DNA of 64,000 bases from Simplicispira suum (GCF_003008595.1 NZ_CP027669.1:1612001-1676000), one strand, 5' to 3'; shown: positions 1 to 8,800, counted from the stretch's first letter. Notes: generated by a model not told the origin, from the letters alone. A program made the numbers and translations.

Positions 1-2
1 TG

Positions 3-2984
3 GCGTGGGACGTGCACGGCGCGGCATCGCTGCGCCAGGCACGGGACGCCCTGGCCCTGCGCCTCTTCGATGTGGCCTTGGTTTCCTACCGGCTCGCCGA
101 TGGCGCTGCCTACGATGCCTTGAAAGATCTTCGCGCCACGCCGGCGCTGATCCTGGTGCCGGCGGGCCGTGAATCGCAAGCAGCGCATGCGCTGCGCCAT
201 GGCTTTGCCGATTTCGTGATGCAGGACGTGGCGGGGCAATACCTGCTTTCGCTTCCTGCGCAGATCGAGGCAGTCCTGGAGCGCGCACGCGCAGCGCAAT
301 CGCGCGAAGCGGCAGAACAGCTGCTGGCGCGCCAACACCGCCTGCTGCAAGCGATCTTTCGGGCGCAAGCCTTGTTCATCGACAGCGCTCCGGCGCGTCA
401 AACCTTTGAGACCTTGCTCAATGAGCTTCTGGCACTGACCGAAAGCGAATGGGGCTTCCTCGGTCAGGTGGAAACTGCCGCCGCAGGCACACGGTTGCTC
501 CGCATCCACGCAATCACCGACATCGCCTGGGACGCTGCCTCGCGCGCTCAGTTGGCCAGGCTCGATTCGGGGGGGCTGGTTTTTGACAACCCGCGCACCC
601 TGATCGGCCAGGCGCTCCAAAGCACCACGCCGCTGATCAGCAACCATCCGGCGGACGATCCCCGCGCCGGTGGGCTGCCCCCCGGACATCCGCCGCTGCT
701 TTCTTTCATGGCACTGCCCATCGTCGCAGGAGGCGAGGTGGTCGCCATGGTCGGCATCGCCAACCGTGCGGGAGGCTACTCGACGGCCGACGTGAGCTTT
801 TTGCAGCCCCTGCTCAACACCGTCGGCCAGTTGGAGCTGGCGCGCCGCAGCGATGCACAGCGCCGCAGCATGGAGTTGGAGCTGGAGCGCACCAGCGCCG
901 CGCTGGAAGAGAAAACGCGTGCGCTCGAACTCACGCTGGCCAGTGTTTCTCAGGGAATGGCCAACGTTGACGAAAATGGATTTATCCGTGTCTACAACCA
1001 GCGCTACCTTGAACTGCTGGATCTGCCGCGTGAGCTGCTGGACCGCCAACCGCACATGAGCGAAGTGGTGCGGTTTCAGGTGGCACGCGGCGATTTTGGG
1101 CCGGGATTGGTCAATATCGACGCGGCTGCACGCCCTTACGTGGCCGCCGAATCTGCAGCGCTGGCACGTTTTGGAGATACGCCTGAGTACTACCTGCGAA
1201 AGACCACGCAAGGCCGCTACCTGGAGGTGCGTACCCGATTGTTGCCCGGCGGAGGCCGGGTGCGCACCTTCGCCGATGTCACCGACTACCTTGCCGCGCA
1301 ACTCGCTCTTGCCCGCAGCGAGGCGCGCTGGCGCAGTCTTACGCAGTTGTCGTCCGACTGGTACTGGGAGCAGGACACGCAAAACCGTTTGGTGCGCCTG
1401 GAAGGCAATATGCGTGCAGATGGCGGCATCTCCGAAGAGCAGTTGCGCGGCCGCTCGCTCTGGGATGCGCCGGAAGGCCGCGTGGACAGCGCCGCCCTGG
1501 CAGCGCACCGTGCGTGCATTGATGCGCAGGAAGTTTTTCACGATTTCGAAGTGCTGCGCACCACACCGTCGGGTGAACTGTTGTGGTTGGGGCTTAGCGG
1601 CGAGCCGATCTTTGACGAGGACGGGGCTTTCACCGGCTACCGCGGCGTCGCACGCGATATCACTGAGCGCAAGCGGGCGGCGGCCGAAATCGAGCGACTC
1701 GCTTTTTACGACGACCTGACCGCTCTGCCCAACCGGCGTCTGCTTCTTGACCGGCTGCATCAGGTCATGGCGCAATGCGCAAGGTTCGGGACGCACGGCG
1801 CGCTGTTGTTTCTGGATCTGGACAACTTCAAGGATATCAACGACACCCTCGGACACGAGTGGGGAGACCGATTGCTCCGTGAAGTGGGCCAGCGCCTGAC
1901 CGAAGGGCTTCGCGCCACCGATACGGTGGCGCGGCTGGGGGGCGACGAGTTTGTGGTTGTTCTCCAAGGTTTGGGCGGTAGCCAGATGCAAGCTGCGCAG
2001 GAAGTCGAAACGGTCGCCTTGAAAATTCTGGCGCGGCTCAATCAACCGTACGAGATCGAAGAGCGCTCGATACATAGCACGCCGAGCATTGGCATCACGC
2101 TGTTCGAGGGCGATCCCTGCAGTTCCCAGGAACTGCTCCAGCGTGCCGACATCGCGATGTATGAGGCCAAGGCACAAGGGCGCAACACGGTGTGTTTCTT
2201 CGACCCCGAGATGCAAGCTGCGGCTTCGGCGCGTTCGCTGCTTGAGGCGGATATGCGTCAGGCGCTGGTAGAGTCGGAGTTTTTTGTGCAGTATCAGCGC
2301 GTCGTCGACCCTGGCGGCAGTCTTCTTGGTGCAGAAGCCTTGGTGCGCTGGCAGCATCCCCAGCGCGGTCTGGTTCTGCCGGGGACATTCATCAGCGTGG
2401 CGGAACAAACCGGGCTCATTCTGCCGCTGGGACGGTTTGTGCTGCGAAGCGCCTGCGAGCAACTGGCTGCCTGGGCGCAAACAAGTCGAAGTGCCGCCTG
2501 GACGGTATCGGTCAATGTCAGTGCGCAGGAGTTTCGGCACCCGGAATTCGTCGCCCAGACCCTTGCCATCCTGGAAGAAACCGGTGTGAACCCTGCGGCA
2601 CTCAAGCTCGAACTTACCGAAAGCCTGTTGCTACACGACGTGGAAGACTGTATCGCCAAGATGCAGGCACTGCGCAGCCGGGGCGTGGGTTTTTCGCTGG
2701 ACGACTTCGGCACCGGGTATTCGAGCCTGGCCTACCTCAAACGTCTGCCGCTGGACCAGCTCAAGATCGACCAAAGTTTTGTTCGCGACGTTCTGACGGA
2801 CCCCAACGACGCAGCCATTGCCTGCACCATCATTGCGCTGGCCCAGAGTCTGGGGCTGGATGTGGTGGCAGAAGGCGTGGAAACCGAAGGGCAGCGCCAG
2901 TTTTTGCTGAACAACGGCTGTCGCCGCTTCCAGGGGTATCTGTTTGGGCGCCCCGGTCCTCCTGAAGCCTTGTTTGGCCGCTGA
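3..2984 (+). CDS. Cyclic-di-GMP signalling protein, pseudo-receiver/GAF/PAS/GGDEF/EAL (5' end outside window)
   Basis: Predicted dual diguanylate cyclase/phosphodiesterase. The reading frame is open to the window edge, so the true start lies upstream; GTG at 12 is only the first start codon visible. Order: receiver-like domain (about residues 1-95), GAF (120-280), PAS (310-440, GMANVDENG), a second PAS (455-570), GGDEF (575-740) with intact RLGGDEF near residue 640, then EAL (755-990) with EALVRW, LELTES, DDFGTGYSSL and KID. Both catalytic domains look intact by motif. The receiver-like domain has VALVSYRL where DxxLxDxxLP is expected, so the phospho-acceptor Asp appears to be Ser and classical phosphorylation is unlikely. 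The next gene is convergent. Confidence 0.9.
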   Translation, partial: AWDVHGAASLRQARDALALRLFDVALVSYRLADGAAYDALKDLRATPALILVPAGRESQAAHALRHGFADFVMQDVAGQYLLSLPAQIEAVLERARAAQSREAAEQLLARQHRLLQAIFRAQALFIDSAPARQTFETLLNELLALTESEWGFLGQVETAAAGTRLLRIHAITDIAWDAASRAQLARLDSGGLVFDNPRTLIGQALQSTTPLISNHPADDPRAGGLPPGHPPLLSFMALPIVAGGEVVAMVGIANRAGGYSTADVSFLQPLLNTVGQLELARRSDAQRRSMELELERTSAALEEKTRALELTLASVSQGMANVDENGFIRVYNQRYLELLDLPRELLDRQPHMSEVVRFQVARGDFGPGLVNIDAAARPYVAAESAALARFGDTPEYYLRKTTQGRYLEVRTRLLPGGGRVRTFADVTDYLAAQLALARSEARWRSLTQLSSDWYWEQDTQNRLVRLEGNMRADGGISEEQLRGRSLWDAPEGRVDSAALAAHRACIDAQEVFHDFEVLRTTPSGELLWLGLSGEPIFDEDGAFTGYRGVARDITERKRAAAEIERLAFYDDLTALPNRRLLLDRLHQVMAQCARFGTHGALLFLDLDNFKDINDTLGHEWGDRLLREVGQRLTEGLRATDTVARLGGDEFVVVLQGLGGSQMQAAQEVETVALKILARLNQPYEIEERSIHSTPSIGITLFEGDPCSSQELLQRADIAMYEAKAQGRNTVCFFDPEMQAAASARSLLEADMRQALVESEFFVQYQRVVDPGGSLLGAEALVRWQHPQRGLVLPGTFISVAEQTGLILPLGRFVLRSACEQLAAWAQTSRSAAWTVSVNVSAQEFRHPEFVAQTLAILEETGVNPAALKLELTESLLLHDVEDCIAKMQALRSRGVGFSLDDFGTGYSSLAYLKRLPLDQLKIDQSFVRDVLTDPNDAAIACTIIALAQSLGLDVVAEGVETEGQRQFLLNNGCRRFQGYLFGRPGPPEALFGR

Positions 2985-3038
2985 GTTCTCCCGGCTCGGC
3001 GTCCGCGTCTTGCGGCTCCCAAGCCCTCACCGCCAGGA

Positions 3039-5027
3039 TCAGCCGCGCAGCAGCCGCTCTTCTGCCAGCGCCAGCGCAGGGGGAGCGCCCGAGAGCACCA
3101 GCGTATCGCCCTCGGCCAGCACCGACGCGTCGTTGGCTGTCAGCGCGTGACCCAGGCCGTCGCGCAGATTCACCACGCTTACGCCCATTTCGGGCAAACC
3201 GAGTTGCCCCAAGGCCTGCCCCAAAGTCGCTGCGCCGGCGGGAAGGGTCAGGGTGACCAGGCGGGCCTGTTCGCGTTCGGCGGCAGTGTCGTCGTCGGCA
3301 CCGTGAAAATAGCCGCGCAGCAGCTGATAGCGGGCGTCGCGCTGGTCTTGCACTGAGCGGATCACGCGCCGCATTGGCACCCCCACCAGTGCGAGCGCAT
3401 GGCTTGCCAGCATCAGCGAGCCTTCGATCGCCTCGGGCACCACTTCGGTCGCACCGGCCTCGCGCAGGCGCTCCAGGTGCAAGTCGTCCTGCGTGCGCAC
3501 CACGACCGGCACGTGCGGTGCATGCGCGCGCGCGTTCGCCAGTACCTTGAGGGCGGCTGGCAGCTCCAGGTAAGTAACGGCCACAGCACTGGCACGCACC
3601 AGACCTGCTGCCATCAGGGCCTGCAGACGTGTCGCGTCGCCATACACCACCTTGTCCCCAGCAGCAGCGGCCTGGCGGACGCGGTCAGGATCCAGATCGA
3701 GCGCGAGATAGGGAATCGATTCGCGCTCGAGCATGCGCGCCAGGTTTTGTCCGCAGCGGCCATAGCCGCAGATGATGACGTGACCGCTGGTGTCGATCGT
3801 CTTTCGGGCAATCTGGGTCATTTGCAACGACTGCAGCAGCCAGTCACTGGCCACCAGGCGCATGACGATGCGGTTGCTGTAGAGAATCAGAAAGGGCGTA
3901 GCCACCATGGAAAGCACCATGGCCGCGAGAATGGGGTTCATCAATGCCGGCCGCAGCAGGCCGTTCTGCAAGGTCAATGACAGCAGCACGAAGCCGAATT
4001 CACCCGCTTGCGCCAGATACAGGCCGGTGCGCAGCGCCACGCCGGTGCTCGCGCCGGTGAGGCGCGCCAGCACCAGAATGATCAGCAGCTTCAGCAGCAA
4101 CGGGACCACCAGCAGCCCGATCACCAGCCACCATTGCTCCAGCAGGATGTGCCAGTCCAGCATCATGCCGATGGTGATGAAAAAAAGCCCCAGCAGCACA
4201 TCGTGAAATGGACGGATATCGGTGCCCACCTGGTGACGGTATTCGGTTTCCGATACAAGAACACCGGCGATGAAGGCGCCCAGCGCCAGGCTCAGGCCGG
4301 CGAGATCCGTGAGCCAGGCCAGCCCCAGCGTGATCAGCAGCAGGTTGAGCATGAAAAGCTCATCGCTCTTGCGGCGCGCCACCAGCGTGAGCCACCAGCG
4401 CATCACACCCTGTCCTCCTGTGAGTAGCACAGTGACCAGCACTGTGGCCTTGAGCAGCGCCAGGCCGAGAGCCCCCAGCAAGAGCTCAGGCGATGAGCCC
4501 AGGGCTGGCACCATCACCAGAAGCGGCACGACGGCGAGGTCCTGGAACAGCAGGATGCCCATCACGTTGCGCCCGTGCTCGCTCTCGATCTCCGCGCGTT
4601 CGGACATCAGCTTCACGACGATGGCTGTGCTGCTCATGGCCAACACACCGGCGAGCGCCAGGGCGGTCTGCCACCCCACGTCCCACACACCGCCCAGCCA
4701 CTGCGCCAGCAGCAGCGTGCCGCCGAAACCGACGGCCATCGTCAATGCCACCTGCAGCAGTCCGAGTCCAAACACCTGGGCACGCATGGCGCGCAGCTTG
4801 GGCAGGCTGAACTCAAGGCCAATGGCAAACATCAGAAAGACCACGCCGAATTCGCCCAGGTGGCGCACGCTCTCCGAGTTGCGGGCCAGGGCGAGCGCGT
4901 TGGGTCCAATCAGCACACCCGCGATCAGATAGCCCAGCATGGGAGGCATGCGCAGGCTGCGGCACGCAACAACGCCCAAGACCGCAGCCAGCAGGTACAA
5001 AAGCGTGAGAGCGAGGCTGGACATCAT
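3039..5027 (-). CDS. Kef-type K+/H+ antiporter with RCK domains (CPA2 family)
   Basis: Inner-membrane monovalent cation:proton antiporter, 662 residues, the usual size for KefB/KefC/YbaL proteins. The first ~385 residues form about 12 hydrophobic segments (start MMSSLALTLLYLLAAVLG; motif GFGGTLLLAQWLGG). After these comes an RCK_N/TrkA-N Rossmann domain (HVIICGYGRCGQNLARML, GxGxxG, residues ~415-530) and a C-terminal RCK_C-like region. The family exchanges K+ for H+ and is gated by nucleotide or glutathione adducts; which ligand acts here cannot be read from sequence. Divergently oriented to kdsD across a 114-base gap. Specific symbol withheld because kefB, kefC and ybaL cannot be separated by eye. 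Confidence 0.9.
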   Translation of the reverse strand: MMSSLALTLLYLLAAVLGVVACRSLRMPPMLGYLIAGVLIGPNALALARNSESVRHLGEFGVVFLMFAIGLEFSLPKLRAMRAQVFGLGLLQVALTMAVGFGGTLLLAQWLGGVWDVGWQTALALAGVLAMSSTAIVVKLMSERAEIESEHGRNVMGILLFQDLAVVPLLVMVPALGSSPELLLGALGLALLKATVLVTVLLTGGQGVMRWWLTLVARRKSDELFMLNLLLITLGLAWLTDLAGLSLALGAFIAGVLVSETEYRHQVGTDIRPFHDVLLGLFFITIGMMLDWHILLEQWWLVIGLLVVPLLLKLLIILVLARLTGASTGVALRTGLYLAQAGEFGFVLLSLTLQNGLLRPALMNPILAAMVLSMVATPFLILYSNRIVMRLVASDWLLQSLQMTQIARKTIDTSGHVIICGYGRCGQNLARMLERESIPYLALDLDPDRVRQAAAAGDKVVYGDATRLQALMAAGLVRASAVAVTYLELPAALKVLANARAHAPHVPVVVRTQDDLHLERLREAGATEVVPEAIEGSLMLASHALALVGVPMRRVIRSVQDQRDARYQLLRGYFHGADDDTAAEREQARLVTLTLPAGAATLGQALGQLGLPEMGVSVVNLRDGLGHALTANDASVLAEGDTLVLSGAPPALALAEERLLRG

Positions 5028-5129
5028 CCAATGCTAGCTTGTGCGGGTCCGTTGCACGGAGAAACTTGATCCCTGTCTTCAATCTTCCTGAGTGGTTCGG
5101 AGGCCGTAAACAGATTTTTGGCCCGCCGA

Positions 5130-5135
5130 TAGAAT
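5130..5135 (+). promoter_or_regulatory. Predicted -10 element of kdsD (TAGAAT)
   Basis: TAGAAT lies only 6 bases before the kdsD ATG and no Shine-Dalgarno sequence is visible. If used, transcription would start at or within a few bases of the start codon, giving a leaderless mRNA. No convincing -35 element is seen. Confidence 0.4.
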
Positions 5136-5141
5136 CGCTCC

Positions 5142-6143
5142 ATGCATGTCGCTACCCTTTCCACGCGTCCGTTCGACCCAGAGCGAGCATTGCGTCTGGG
5201 GCGCGAAACATTCGAAATTGAAGCGGCAGCGCTGAATCAATTGGCGGGCGCCTTGGGCACGCCCTTTTGCGATGCCGTCCACGCCATCCTGCTAGCTTCA
5301 GGACGCGTTGTGGTCATGGGCATGGGCAAGAGCGGCCATGTGGGCCGAAAAATTGCTGCGACGCTCGCCTCCACGGGCACGCCTGCCCTGTTTGTGCACC
5401 CCGCCGAGGCCAGTCACGGCGATCTGGGCATGGTGACTTCGGGCGATCTGGTGCTCGCCATTTCCAACAGCGGCGAAAGCGCTGAGCTGACGGCCATCCT
5501 GCCCGTGCTGCGTCGGCTGGGCACGCCACTGGTAGCCATCACCGGGCGGCCCGGCTCCACCCTGGGGCAGCATGCCGACACCGTGCTCGACAGCAGTGTG
5601 GAACGCGAGGCCTGCCCCCTGAATCTGGCGCCCACCACCAGCACCACAGCGCAACTGGCCATGGGCGACGCGCTGGCTGTGGCCTTGCTTGATGCGCGCG
5701 GCTTTCGCGCTGAAGATTTCGCCCGCTCCCATCCTGGCGGCGCGCTGGGACGCAAATTGCTCACCCACGTCAGCGACGTCATGCGCAGCGGCGACGAGCT
5801 GCCTCGGGTAGGCCCCGAGGCCGGCTTTATCGAGCTCATGCGCGAGATGAGCGCCAAGGGTCTGGGCGCCGCCGCCGTGGTCGACGAAGCCGGCCGCATC
5901 CTGGGCATCTTCACCGACGGCGACCTGCGCCGGCGCATCGAGAGCGGTACCGATCTGCGCCCTGCAAGCGCCGCCGAGCTCATGCACATCCACCCTCGCA
6001 CCATTCGCGCAGATGCCTTGGCCGTTGACGCGGCAGCGCTGATGGAAACGCATGGCATCACCAGCGTCTTGGTGGTCGCCGACGGCGACATTCTCCAAGG
6101 CGTGGTCCACATTCGCGACCTGCTGCGCGCCAAGGTGATCTGA
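5142..6143 (+). CDS. kdsD: Arabinose-5-phosphate isomerase (KpsF/GutQ family)
   Basis: Interconverts D-ribulose 5-phosphate and D-arabinose 5-phosphate, the first committed step toward Kdo for lipopolysaccharide; cytoplasmic. 333 residues as expected. An N-terminal SIS sugar-isomerase domain (about 35-170: GMGKSGHVGRKIAATLAS, HPAEASHGDLGM, SNSGESAE) is followed by a CBS pair (about 205-333; GIFTDGDLRRRIE, VVHIRDLLRAKVI). It is followed by kdsC and lptC on the same strand, the usual Kdo/LPS-transport grouping in betaproteobacteria, although a palindromic repeat occupies the kdsD-kdsC gap. The start is the ATG right after a TAGAAT box. Confidence 0.95.
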   Translation: MHVATLSTRPFDPERALRLGRETFEIEAAALNQLAGALGTPFCDAVHAILLASGRVVVMGMGKSGHVGRKIAATLASTGTPALFVHPAEASHGDLGMVTSGDLVLAISNSGESAELTAILPVLRRLGTPLVAITGRPGSTLGQHADTVLDSSVEREACPLNLAPTTSTTAQLAMGDALAVALLDARGFRAEDFARSHPGGALGRKLLTHVSDVMRSGDELPRVGPEAGFIELMREMSAKGLGAAAVVDEAGRILGIFTDGDLRRRIESGTDLRPASAAELMHIHPRTIRADALAVDAAALMETHGITSVLVVADGDILQGVVHIRDLLRAKVI

Positions 6144-6151
6144 GGTGTTGC

Positions 6152-6262
6152 GACAACCCCCTGTGCGGCTGCGCCGCATCCCCCTTCTCTCGCTTCGCTG
6201 CGCGATGCGGGAAGGGGGGCGCCGCCAGGGCGGCGGGGCGGCCCCTGGGCGGCGGCTGCTGG
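6152..6262. repeat. GC-rich palindromic intergenic repeat
   Basis: The whole kdsD-kdsC gap is filled by a low-complexity, partly palindromic segment (CCCCCTGTGCGGCTGCGCCG, later GGGAAGGGGGGCGCCGCC and CGGCGGGGCGGCCCC). I recognise it as similar to intergenic palindromes common in Comamonadaceae; no full second copy is in this window. It may be a REP-like element or a processing/attenuation hairpin between kdsD and kdsC. Confidence 0.5.
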
Positions 6263-6292
6263 GCTGTGCGGTGCCTTGTTCATGCGCGGTGT

Positions 6293-6874
6293 ATGAAGCG
6301 AATGATCACTGAAATGCTTCGGTCCGGAACTCTGCCCGCACTGGGCTTCGCGCCGGAACTGCTCCTGGCTGCACAGGACGTGCGTGTGGCTTTCTTCGAC
6401 GTCGACGGCGTGCTGACCGACGGAGGCATCTATTTCAGCGAGGCGGGTGAGACGCTCAAGCGCTTCCATACACTCGACGGCCATGGGCTCAAGCTTTTGC
6501 AGAAGGCCGGCATCGTGCCGGCCATCATCACCGGGCGCGACTCTGCGCCGCTGCGGCTGCGGCTTTCGGCGCTGGGCGTCGAGCACGCGGTGTTTGGCAC
6601 AGAAGACAAAGCCCCGGCCGCGCAGCGTTTGCTGGACCAATTGGGCCTGGCCTGGAACCAGGCCGCAGCCATCGGCGACGACTGGCCAGACCTGCCGATG
6701 ATGCGGCGCGCGCGCTTTGCCTGCGCGCCACCCGACGCCCATGTCGAAGTGCGCTCCCGTGCCCACCATGTGACCGCAGCGCGCGCTGGAGTGGGCGCTG
6801 CGCGCGAGTTTTGCGACCTCTTGCTGATGGCGAATGGCGCCTACGCTCGCCTGCTGGCTGAACATTGCACATGA
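6293..6874 (+). CDS. kdsC: 3-deoxy-D-manno-octulosonate-8-phosphate phosphatase
   Basis: Removes phosphate from Kdo 8-phosphate to give Kdo; a cytoplasmic HAD-family enzyme. HAD motif I is FFDVDGVLTDGGIYFSE, motif II lies at ITGR and the acidic motif is GDDWPDLPMM, in a small, capless protein of KdsC size. The start is uncertain: in-frame ATGs occur at 6266, 6293, 6302 and 6314, all upstream of the conserved core, and none has a clear Shine-Dalgarno. 6293 is chosen because 6266 reaches into the GC-rich repeat. The stop overlaps the lptC start (ATGA), so the two are translationally coupled. Confidence 0.92.
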   Translation: MKRMITEMLRSGTLPALGFAPELLLAAQDVRVAFFDVDGVLTDGGIYFSEAGETLKRFHTLDGHGLKLLQKAGIVPAIITGRDSAPLRLRLSALGVEHAVFGTEDKAPAAQRLLDQLGLAWNQAAAIGDDWPDLPMMRRARFACAPPDAHVEVRSRAHHVTAARAGVGAAREFCDLLLMANGAYARLLAEHCT

Positions 6875-7500
6875 GGAGCCGCACGCAACGTGCCTGGGAC
6901 CGCATCGCGGTGTACCTGCCCGTTTTGCTCATGGGCCTGCTGGCGCTGGGAAGCTGGTGGCTGGTGCGCAACGCCCCTTCGGTGCCGTCGGACGCCCAGG
7001 AGGCGCCGCGCGGTCACGAACCCGATTACTTCATGCAGAATTTTTCGGTGAAGAATTTTGGTGCCGACGGCACGCTGCTCAGCGAAGTGCGGGGCGACAT
7101 GGGGCGCCACTATCCCGACACCGACACGCTGGAAATTGACCGCATGCGATTGCGCTCTGTCGACGCCGCTGGTCGCCTGACGCATGCCTCCTCAGAACGG
7201 GCTGTGAGCAACGCCGACGGCTCGGAAGTGCAGCTCTTTGGCAATGCCCGCGTGGTGCGAGACGCGGCAACCGGCGCGCGCGCGCCGACCCAGCCACAGC
7301 TGTCCTTTGAAGGTGAATACCTGCACGTCTGGCCGCAACTTGAACGGGTGCGTTCCAATCTTCCCGTTACGCTCACGCGCGGCAAAGACCAGTTTACGGC
7401 CGATGGACTGGAATACGACAATCTGGCGCAGGTACTGAAGATGCAGGGCAACGTGCGCGGCACCTTGTCAGCAAAAAATGCAGATAAAAAAAGCCGCTAG
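6871..7500 (+). CDS. lptC: LPS export ABC transporter periplasmic protein LptC
   Basis: Single-pass inner-membrane protein whose periplasmic domain passes LPS from LptB2FG to LptA. The N-terminus has a basic start (MRSRTQRAWDR) and one transmembrane helix (YLPVLLMGLLALGSWWLV), followed by a beta-rich LptC fold (FMQNFSVKNFGADG, FEGEYLHVWPQ, KDQFTADGLEYDN). The ATG at 6871 makes a 4-base overlap with the kdsC stop, preferred over the TTG six bases earlier. lptA and lptB, which normally follow in betaproteobacteria, are absent here: the next feature is a terminator and the gene beyond is on the opposite strand. Confidence 0.9.
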   Translation: MRSRTQRAWDRIAVYLPVLLMGLLALGSWWLVRNAPSVPSDAQEAPRGHEPDYFMQNFSVKNFGADGTLLSEVRGDMGRHYPDTDTLEIDRMRLRSVDAAGRLTHASSERAVSNADGSEVQLFGNARVVRDAATGARAPTQPQLSFEGEYLHVWPQLERVRSNLPVTLTRGKDQFTADGLEYDNLAQVLKMQGNVRGTLSAKNADKKSR

Positions 7501-7520
7501 CGCACGTTTATAAAGGGTTG

Positions 7521-7550
7521 CAAGCTATTTATTCAATAGCAATTTTGAAT
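7521..7550. repeat. Partial copy of dispersed AGCTAT-type repeat
   Basis: GCTATTTATTCAATAGC forms a small palindrome and resembles the first hairpin of the dispersed repeat seen in full at 16.66, 26.24 and 36.04 kb. The second, AGCGCTT, hairpin is missing, so this is at best a partial copy. Confidence 0.35.
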
Positions 7551-7553
7551 ATG

Positions 7554-7578
7554 AAAAAAGCCTCCGAAGAGGCCTTTT
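7554..7578 (-). terminator. Intrinsic terminator of the first RRM gene (UUCG tetraloop)
   Basis: On the minus strand GCCTC-TTCG-GAGGC is followed by six T, a textbook tetraloop terminator about 20 bases after the stop of the RRM gene at 7598. On the plus strand the same hairpin is followed by CTTTT, so it may also end lptC transcription. Confidence 0.8.
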
Positions 7579-7597
7579 AGGGGGCTACTGGGGGCGA

Positions 7598-8122
7598 TCA
7601 ATATCCGCCGCCGTAATCTCCGCCACGGCCGCCGCCACCGCTATTGCCGCCGCCGCGTGGGCCCGAGCCGTAGGGGCTGCGGAACCCGCCTTCGCTGCGG
7701 CCACCGCCGCCGTAGCCACCGCCCTCGCGCCCGCCACCACCATAGCCGCCGCCTCCGCCTTCGCGGCCGCCGCCATAACCGCCACCGCCGCCGCCGCTGC
7801 GCCCGCCACCGTAGCCGCCACCGCCACCGTACCCGCCACCACCGCCAAATCCACCGGAGCGGGGCGGACGGGGTTCCATTGGACGGGCTTCGTTCACCAC
7901 AATGGCGCGACCGCCAAGCGACTGGCCGTTCATCCCCTGGATTGCCGCCTGGGCTTCCGCGTCGCTGCCCATTTCAACGAAGCCGAAGCCTTTGGAGCGG
8001 CCGGTATCGCGCTCCATCATGACTTTGGCACTGGTGACCGCGCCGAATTCGCCAAAGGCCTGCTCCAGATCGTTGTCACGCACACCATAGGGCAGGTTGC
8101 CCACATACAGTTTGTTGCCCAT
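7598..8122 (-). CDS. Glycine-rich RNA-binding protein, single RRM (paralogue 1)
   Basis: 174 residues. The N-terminal RRM (about 1-80) has RNP2 LYVGNLPY and RNP1 SKGFGFVEM; an Arg/Gly-rich tail follows, with many GGYGGG repeats and isolated R, E and Y. Such proteins bind single-stranded RNA, and cold-induced relatives exist in cyanobacteria and betaproteobacteria. The RRM is almost identical to that of the upstream paralogue (8396-8797), but the tail is longer, so this is a tandem duplication. Shine-Dalgarno GAGGAG lies 8 bases before ATG and is held in a conserved inverted repeat. It has its own terminator. Confidence 0.9.
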   Translation of the reverse strand: MGNKLYVGNLPYGVRDNDLEQAFGEFGAVTSAKVMMERDTGRSKGFGFVEMGSDAEAQAAIQGMNGQSLGGRAIVVNEARPMEPRPPRSGGFGGGGGYGGGGGYGGGRSGGGGGGYGGGREGGGGGYGGGGREGGGYGGGGRSEGGFRSPYGSGPRGGGNSGGGGRGGDYGGGY

Positions 8123-8126
8123 GCTT

Positions 8127-8166
8127 GGGACTCCTCAAGAACACAAAGAAAAAGCGATGGAGTCCC
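8127..8166 (-). promoter_or_regulatory. Shine-Dalgarno-sequestering hairpin before RRM paralogue 1
   Basis: A perfect 8-base inverted repeat: in the mRNA, GGGACTCC is followed by a 24-base loop and GGAGTCCC, which contains the GGAG of the ribosome-binding site. An equivalent 7-base stem lies at the same place before paralogue 2, and the sequence after the first arm (ATCGC) is also shared. Suggests translational control, by temperature or by autoregulation. Inference from sequence only. Confidence 0.6.
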
Positions 8167-8328
8167 GAAACGCAAGCAGATCATCGCAACGACACCAACT
8201 GCGTGAACCCGACGCATCACCGCAAACCTTGCGTGCGCGTTCCTGCTGAAACGCCCGCTCGCGCATTATGAATCCGCTTTTTCAGCGAAATGCAAGCGGT
8301 TTGATGGATTTTTTGCGCGCACGGACAA

Positions 8329-8353
8329 CAAAAAAGGAACCCGAGGGTTCCTT
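8329..8353 (-). terminator. Intrinsic terminator of RRM paralogue 2
   Basis: Minus-strand AAGGAACC-CTCG-GGTTCCTT followed by a run of T, about 40 bases after the stop of the RRM gene at 8396. It separates the two paralogues into independent transcription units. Confidence 0.85.
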
Positions 8354-8395
8354 AGTCTGCCTGCCGAAACAAGTTCGGCAATGGCAAGGGACAGA

Positions 8396-8797
8396 TCAGT
8401 AGCCGCCGCGGCCACCGCCGTAGCCACCACCGCCACCACCACCGCTGCGGCTACCGCCGCCGCCACCATAGCCGCCGCCACCACCACCGCCGTAACCGCC
8501 GCCACCACCAGCGCCGCCGCCGAAGCCGCCGCTGCGCGGAGCGCGGGGCTCCATTGGACGGGCTTCGTTGACCACAAGGTCACGGCCGCCAAAGTTTTGG
8601 CCATGCACGCCTTGGATGGCGGCCTGTGCCTCGGCATCGCTGCCCATTTCGACAAAACCGAAACCCTTGGAACGACCGGTGTCGCGCTCCATCATGACCT
8701 TGGCGCTGGAAACGGCACCGTACTGGCCGAAGGTTTGCTCGAGGTCGCTGTCGCGGAAAGAATAGGGCAGGTTGCCCACGTAAAGTTTGTTGCCCAT
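8396..8797 (-). CDS. Glycine-rich RNA-binding protein, single RRM (paralogue 2)
   Basis: 133 residues: an RRM with RNP2 (LYVGNLPY) and RNP1 (SKGFGFVEM), then a shorter Gly/Arg tail of GGYGGGG repeats. The start is the ATG at 8797, which has AGGAG 6-7 bases upstream and matches paralogue 1 exactly (MGNKLYVGNLPY). Earlier in-frame ATGs lie inside the hairpin leader and are not preferred. The sequences differ mainly at RRM positions 12-30 (SFRDSDLEQTFGQYG versus GVRDNDLEQAFGEFG) and in tail length. Likely an RNA chaperone or post-transcriptional regulator; targets unknown. Confidence 0.88.
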   Translation of the reverse strand: MGNKLYVGNLPYSFRDSDLEQTFGQYGAVSSAKVMMERDTGRSKGFGFVEMGSDAEAQAAIQGVHGQNFGGRDLVVNEARPMEPRAPRSGGFGGGAGGGGGYGGGGGGGYGGGGGSRSGGGGGGGYGGGRGGY

Positions 8798-8800
8798 GAA

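Noticed and set aside
7620-8520. GGT/GGC-rich tandem repeats resembling a repeat array
   Set aside because: These encode the glycine-rich tails of the two RRM proteins; no spacers or palindromic repeats of a CRISPR array.
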